From assembly GCA_002451715.1 (NCBI GenBank), contig DKDD01000062.1, positions 1 through 8,394 on the forward strand: 8,394 nucleotides of DNA, written 5' to 3'. Position numbers and translations under genes: made by a program. The notes beneath the pieces are model-generated. The model was not told the origin of the DNA and did not search any database. It was given only the letters and a program-made list of their open reading frames with translations. Below, piece after piece: positions 6,123 through 8,394 of the stretch. This stretch comes from Ruminococcaceae bacterium UBA6857 (lineage in GTDB: Bacteria > Bacillota > Clostridia > Oscillospirales > Acutalibacteraceae). The stretch's first letter is position 1. Each line of letters starts with the position of its first letter.

Positions 6123-6557
6123 ATGAAAACTTACACACCGAAAAGAGTTATCAACGGCACATTCGGCGAAATGTGGCTTGACAGCGAATATTGCGCGGAA
6201 GTGAACGGACTTCAAGCAAAAGTTGCTTTTGAAAAGCAGGATGTTAACCAATGCGGAACATTTTTCAAGGGTTCGAAAATTACCGGAGCGAGCGGAAGCG
6301 GAACGGTTAAGGCGAACAAGGTTACAAGCTATTTCAGCAAGCTTCTTACCGATTGCATTAAAACAAGGAAATTCCCGGAATACACCGTTATTTCGAACCT
6401 TGCCGACCCGGACGCATTCGGCGCGGAGAGAGTGAAGCTGACGGGAGTTACCTTCGACGAAGCGACGCTTGTTGATTGGGAAGCGAATAAGCTCGGCGAG
6501 CAGAGCATTCCGTTCACATTCACAGGCTGCGAAATGCTTGACGTTATTAAGAATTGA
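6123..6557 (+). CDS. Tail tube protein (XkdM-like)
   Basis: A 144-aa protein that should polymerise into the rigid inner tube inside the sheath. It follows the XkdM pattern closely: 'KRVINGTFGEMWLDSEYCAEV' (7-27; usual form 'visGt.GevwldGe..aE'), LQAKVAFEKQDVNQCG (30-45), the 'KGSKITGASGSGTVKANKVTS' stretch (49-69), and a C-terminal beta region 'ERVKLTGVTFDEATLVDWEANKLGEQSIPFTFTG'. Length is in the family range (about 140-150 aa). The sheath-then-tube order is the standard contractile-tail arrangement. A strong ribosome binding site, GAGGAAAGGGG at 6101-6111, sits 11 bases before ATG and begins in the sheath stop codon, as expected for a protein made in many copies. Confidence 0.92.
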   Translation: MKTYTPKRVINGTFGEMWLDSEYCAEVNGLQAKVAFEKQDVNQCGTFFKGSKITGASGSGTVKANKVTSYFSKLLTDCIKTRKFPEYTVISNLADPDAFGAERVKLTGVTFDEATLVDWEANKLGEQSIPFTFTGCEMLDVIKN

Positions 6558-6565
6558 GAAAGGAG
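6557..6565 (+). promoter_or_regulatory. Ribosome binding site that sets the tail chaperone start
   Basis: AGAAAGGAG is spaced 9 bases from ATG 6575. It rules against the in-frame TTG at 6554, which overlaps the tube stop codon and would be translated from within this site. Confidence 0.8.
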
Positions 6566-6574
6566 AAAAGAAAA

Positions 6575-7003
6575 ATGAGCCTTCTTGACACACTGCTCGG
6601 CGTTGACAACGAAGCGGCTTTTAAACCGCAGACAGCAAAATTCAAAAGCAGAAAACTTCAAAAAATCACGGGAGCAAAGAAACCGGTTGAAATTACGCTG
6701 AAAGAGATTCCATACAAAAAATTCAACGACTTGCTTTCAAGGCAGTTCGACAAGAAAAACGGCAATTTTGATTTTCCAGCGGCGATGAGGGCGAAAGCGC
6801 TCCTTGCCGCCGAGGGAATTGCGGAGCCGAACCTCAAAAGTGAGGAACTTAGAAATCACTTCGGCTGCGCGACACCGGCTGACCTTGCGGAGAAGCTTTT
6901 CGGCGCGGAACTTAACGATATTTCTGACAAAATTTCGGAGCTTTGCGGTTTTTCGCAAAGCGAGGAAGAAGCCGAAGAAGAATTTGAAGAAATAAAAAAC
7001 TGA
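6575..7003 (+). CDS. Tail assembly chaperone (XkdN-like), zero-frame product
   Basis: A 142-aa protein in the position and pattern of XkdN-like chaperones, which bind the tape measure and tube subunits during tail assembly and are absent from the finished virion. It begins MSLLDTLLGVDNEAAFKPQT, continues with a strand 'KPVEITLKEIPYKKFNDLLSRQFD' (near 36-59), then an alpha-helical part including 'FPAAMRAKALLAAEGI' and 'PADLAEKLFGAELNDISDKI', typical of tail chaperones that read out a tube-recruiting module. The last 16 residues (127-142) are mostly Glu, ending EEIKN. The stop TGA at 7001-7003 directly follows the slippery heptamer 6994-7000, and the next frame encodes an extension, so two products are expected, as in lambda G/GT. 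Start ATG 6575 is chosen from its ribosome binding site. Confidence 0.87.
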   Translation: MSLLDTLLGVDNEAAFKPQTAKFKSRKLQKITGAKKPVEITLKEIPYKKFNDLLSRQFDKKNGNFDFPAAMRAKALLAAEGIAEPNLKSEELRNHFGCATPADLAEKLFGAELNDISDKISELCGFSQSEEEAEEEFEEIKN

Positions 7004-7024
7004 TTCGCTCCGAACCCGAGGGAA
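6994..7024 (+). other. Probable programmed -1 ribosomal frameshift site with downstream hairpin
   Basis: A AAA AAC at 6994-7000 is a canonical X XXY YYZ heptamer, correctly phased to the zero-frame codons ATA AAA AAC, with the TGA stop next (7001-7003). Slipping back one base makes the next codon CTG (7000-7002) and opens the -1 frame to 7168-7170. Three bases downstream, TTCGCTC (7004-7010) can pair with GAGGGAA (7018-7024), six pairs with one G/G mismatch around loop CGAACCC. The spacer is short compared with typical stimulators, so the hairpin's role is less sure than the heptamer's. In E. coli AAC is a weaker slip codon than AAG, so efficiency is unknown. Confidence 0.75.
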
Positions 7025-7170
7025 ATGTTCTTTATTTTCTTTTCAGAAAGCACAACATTCTTCCGGCTGATTATTGGAACCGCGACCCGAGGGAGAAAAA
7101 AGTGATTCGGGCGCTTGCCGCGGTTGAAGCGGAAGACATTGCGGAAGAAATTGAGAGCATGAAAGGGTGA
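7000..7170 (+). CDS. Frameshift extension of the tail assembly chaperone (T-like domain)
   Basis: In the -1 frame relative to the chaperone, 56 codons run from the slip site to TGA 7168-7170. They would give a fusion of about 198 aa (142 + 56). The segment is real by content: it uses the same codon bias, and reads LIRSEPEGNVLYFLFRKHNI, then 'LPADYWNRDPREKKVIRALAAVEAEDI' with an aromatic/proline turn and an amphipathic helix, much like small second-frame tail chaperones ('f...PPREk..i.a.i'). It has no ATG or ribosome binding site of its own, and the frame is blocked upstream by TGA at 6985-6987, so frameshifting is the plausible way to express it. The tape measure ribosome binding site overlaps its stop. 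By analogy with lambda GT, this part may recruit tube subunits to the tape measure-bound chaperone. The alternative is a decayed independent gene. Confidence 0.8.
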   Translation: MIRSEPEGNVLYFLFRKHNILPADYWNRDPREKKVIRALAAVEAEDIAEEIESMKG

Positions 7171-7179
7171 GGACAAAAA

Positions 7180-8394
7180 ATGGCAAAAAACAAATATATT
7201 GACGTTATTCTGCGGCTCAAAGACGAGATGAGCGCAGGAATCGGCAAAAGCGTTACAAGAATCAAAGAAAGCCAGAAAACGCTTGAACAATACGGCAAGA
7301 AATTTGAGAAAACCGGGCAGAAAATCCAGAAAACGGGAAAAACGCTGACAAAAGGAATCACCGCACCGATTGCGGGGATTGCGGCGGCTTCCGTTAAAAC
7401 GGCGGCGGACTTTGAAGCCGGAATGAGCAACGTTGCGGCAATTTCAGGCGCAACGGGAAAACAGCTTCAAGAACTGAAAGACAAGGCGCTTGAAATGGGG
7501 CGCAAGACGAAGTTCACCGCGAGGGAAAGCTCCGACGCTTTTGCGGAAATGGCTTCTGCCGGTTGGGAAGTCGACGACATGATGAACGGCATTGAGGGAA
7601 CGATGTATCTTGCCGGAGCGAGCGGCGAAGGCCTTGCGCGGACGGCGGAAATTGTTACGAACACGATGACTGCATTCGGCATGAGCACGGACAAGACGAA
7701 CAAATTTGTTAATATCCTGACCGAAACAGCGAACAAAACGGCGACCGACGTTGACAAGATGGGCGAAACGTTCAAATATGTTGCGCCGGTTGCGGGTGCG
7801 CTCGGTTACAGCGCCGAAGACACGGCGACGGCAATCGGCATTATGAGTAACGCCGGAATAAAGGCAAGCCAAGCGGGAACAAGCTTGCGCAGCATGTTCA
7901 CACGCCTTGCTTCGCCGCCGAAAGCGGCGGCGGAAGAGATGAGCCGACTCGGAATTACCATGACCGACAGCAGCGGAAAGATGAAGCCTTTTTCGCAATT
8001 GCTCGGCGAAATGCGCGAAAAGTTTGCCGGAATGAGCAAGCAGGAAAAGGTTGCTTCTGCGAACGCAATTGCGGGCAAGAACGCAATGAGCGGTATGCTT
8101 GCACTCATGAACGCTTCGCAGGAAGACGTTGACAGATTTTCGGCCGCAATCAACGGCACAACAAACGCAATAGACGAAAATTCAAGCGCAATGAAAATGT
8201 ATAACACAGCGAACGACAACCTGACCGGACGATTGACGATTCTCAAAAGTACGGCGGAATCGGCGGCGATTTCAATCGGAAACAGGTTAAGCCCTTATGT
8301 TGAAAAAATTACAAGCGTTGTTCAGAAAGCAACGGAATGGTTTTGCAGCCTTTCGGACAGCCAGCTTGACATGATTATCAGATTTGCGGCGGTT
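7180..8394 (+). CDS. Tape measure protein, N-terminal part (TP901-family core; runs off the window)
   Basis: The long protein that sets tail length and fills the tube. 405 codons are visible without a stop, so the C-terminus lies beyond the window. ATG 7180 follows GAGG at 7169-7172 by 7 bases. Residues 1-70 form a charged helical start (YIDVILRLKDEMSAGIGKS; then QKTLEQYGKKFEKTGQKIQK, with a KTG-rich coiled-coil repeat ending TLTKGITAPIAG). The TP901-type core begins at DFEAGMSNVAAISGAT (from residue 76) and includes 'ARESSDAFAEMASAGW', 'TNTMTAFGMSTDKTNKF', the 'ASQAGTSLRSMFTRL' stretch and a late 'AGKNAMSGMLALMNAS' near 295-315. A helix 'LSPYVEKITSVVQKATEWF' follows. It ends in a predicted-to-continue helix. 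No transglycosylase domain is seen in the visible part. Confidence 0.92.
   Translation, partial: MAKNKYIDVILRLKDEMSAGIGKSVTRIKESQKTLEQYGKKFEKTGQKIQKTGKTLTKGITAPIAGIAAASVKTAADFEAGMSNVAAISGATGKQLQELKDKALEMGRKTKFTARESSDAFAEMASAGWEVDDMMNGIEGTMYLAGASGEGLARTAEIVTNTMTAFGMSTDKTNKFVNILTETANKTATDVDKMGETFKYVAPVAGALGYSAEDTATAIGIMSNAGIKASQAGTSLRSMFTRLASPPKAAAEEMSRLGITMTDSSGKMKPFSQLLGEMREKFAGMSKQEKVASANAIAGKNAMSGMLALMNASQEDVDRFSAAINGTTNAIDENSSAMKMYNTANDNLTGRLTILKSTAESAAISIGNRLSPYVEKITSVVQKATEWFCSLSDSQLDMIIRFAAV

Noticed and set aside
1..8394. Possible stop-codon reassignment, as seen in some gut phages.
   Set aside because: TGA, TAA and TAG each end recognisable genes at sensible positions (for example 3246-3248 TAA, 3763-3765 TAG, 6100-6102 TGA).

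Overview
The window is a continuous stretch of the structural-gene module of a tailed phage or prophage with an HK97-type head and a contractile tail. Every gene lies on the + strand, and coding density is close to 100%. Nothing in it looks like a host gene, tRNA, rRNA, IS element or CRISPR array. The closest relatives I recognise by family are PBSX/XkdK-XkdM-XkdN-like and clostridial myophages. With purine-rich GAAAGGAG-type ribosome binding sites, occasional TTG starts and moderate GC, this suggests a Firmicutes (Clostridia-like) host, probably gut-associated. The host is inferred; no host gene is present to prove it. TGA, TAA and TAG are all used as stops, so there is no sign of stop-codon reassignment.

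Head region (1-3466): the last codons of an upstream gene (position suggests large terminase) end at 52. They are followed by the portal (72-1385, TTG start), the prohead protease (1375-1950), a strong hairpin/U-tract terminator-like element (1954-1988), the major capsid protein with its scaffold-like delta domain (2025-3248), and a small protein with a charged tail (3284-3466). Neck region (3463-5047): a gp6-like head-tail connector, a head-closure adaptor, an HK97 gp10-like protein and a tail-terminator-like protein (TTG start). Several of these genes are linked by 4-base stop/start or longer overlaps. Tail region (5044-8394): a short contractile sheath, the tail tube, an XkdN-like tail assembly chaperone with a probable programmed -1 frameshift extension, and the first 405 codons of the tape measure protein, which runs off the window.

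Working together: the portal forms the DNA gate in the procapsid, the capsid protein assembles through its delta domain, and the protease removes that domain. The connector, adaptor, gp10-like and terminator proteins join the filled head to the tail. The chaperone and its frameshifted form load tube protein onto the tape measure, and the sheath assembles around the tube. The most notable signal is the A AAA AAC slippery heptamer directly before the chaperone stop codon. Beyond it lies a 56-codon -1 frame with no start of its own that runs to the tape measure gene. I see no undescribed defence or regulatory system here; the interest lies in expression control within a recognisable morphogenesis operon.
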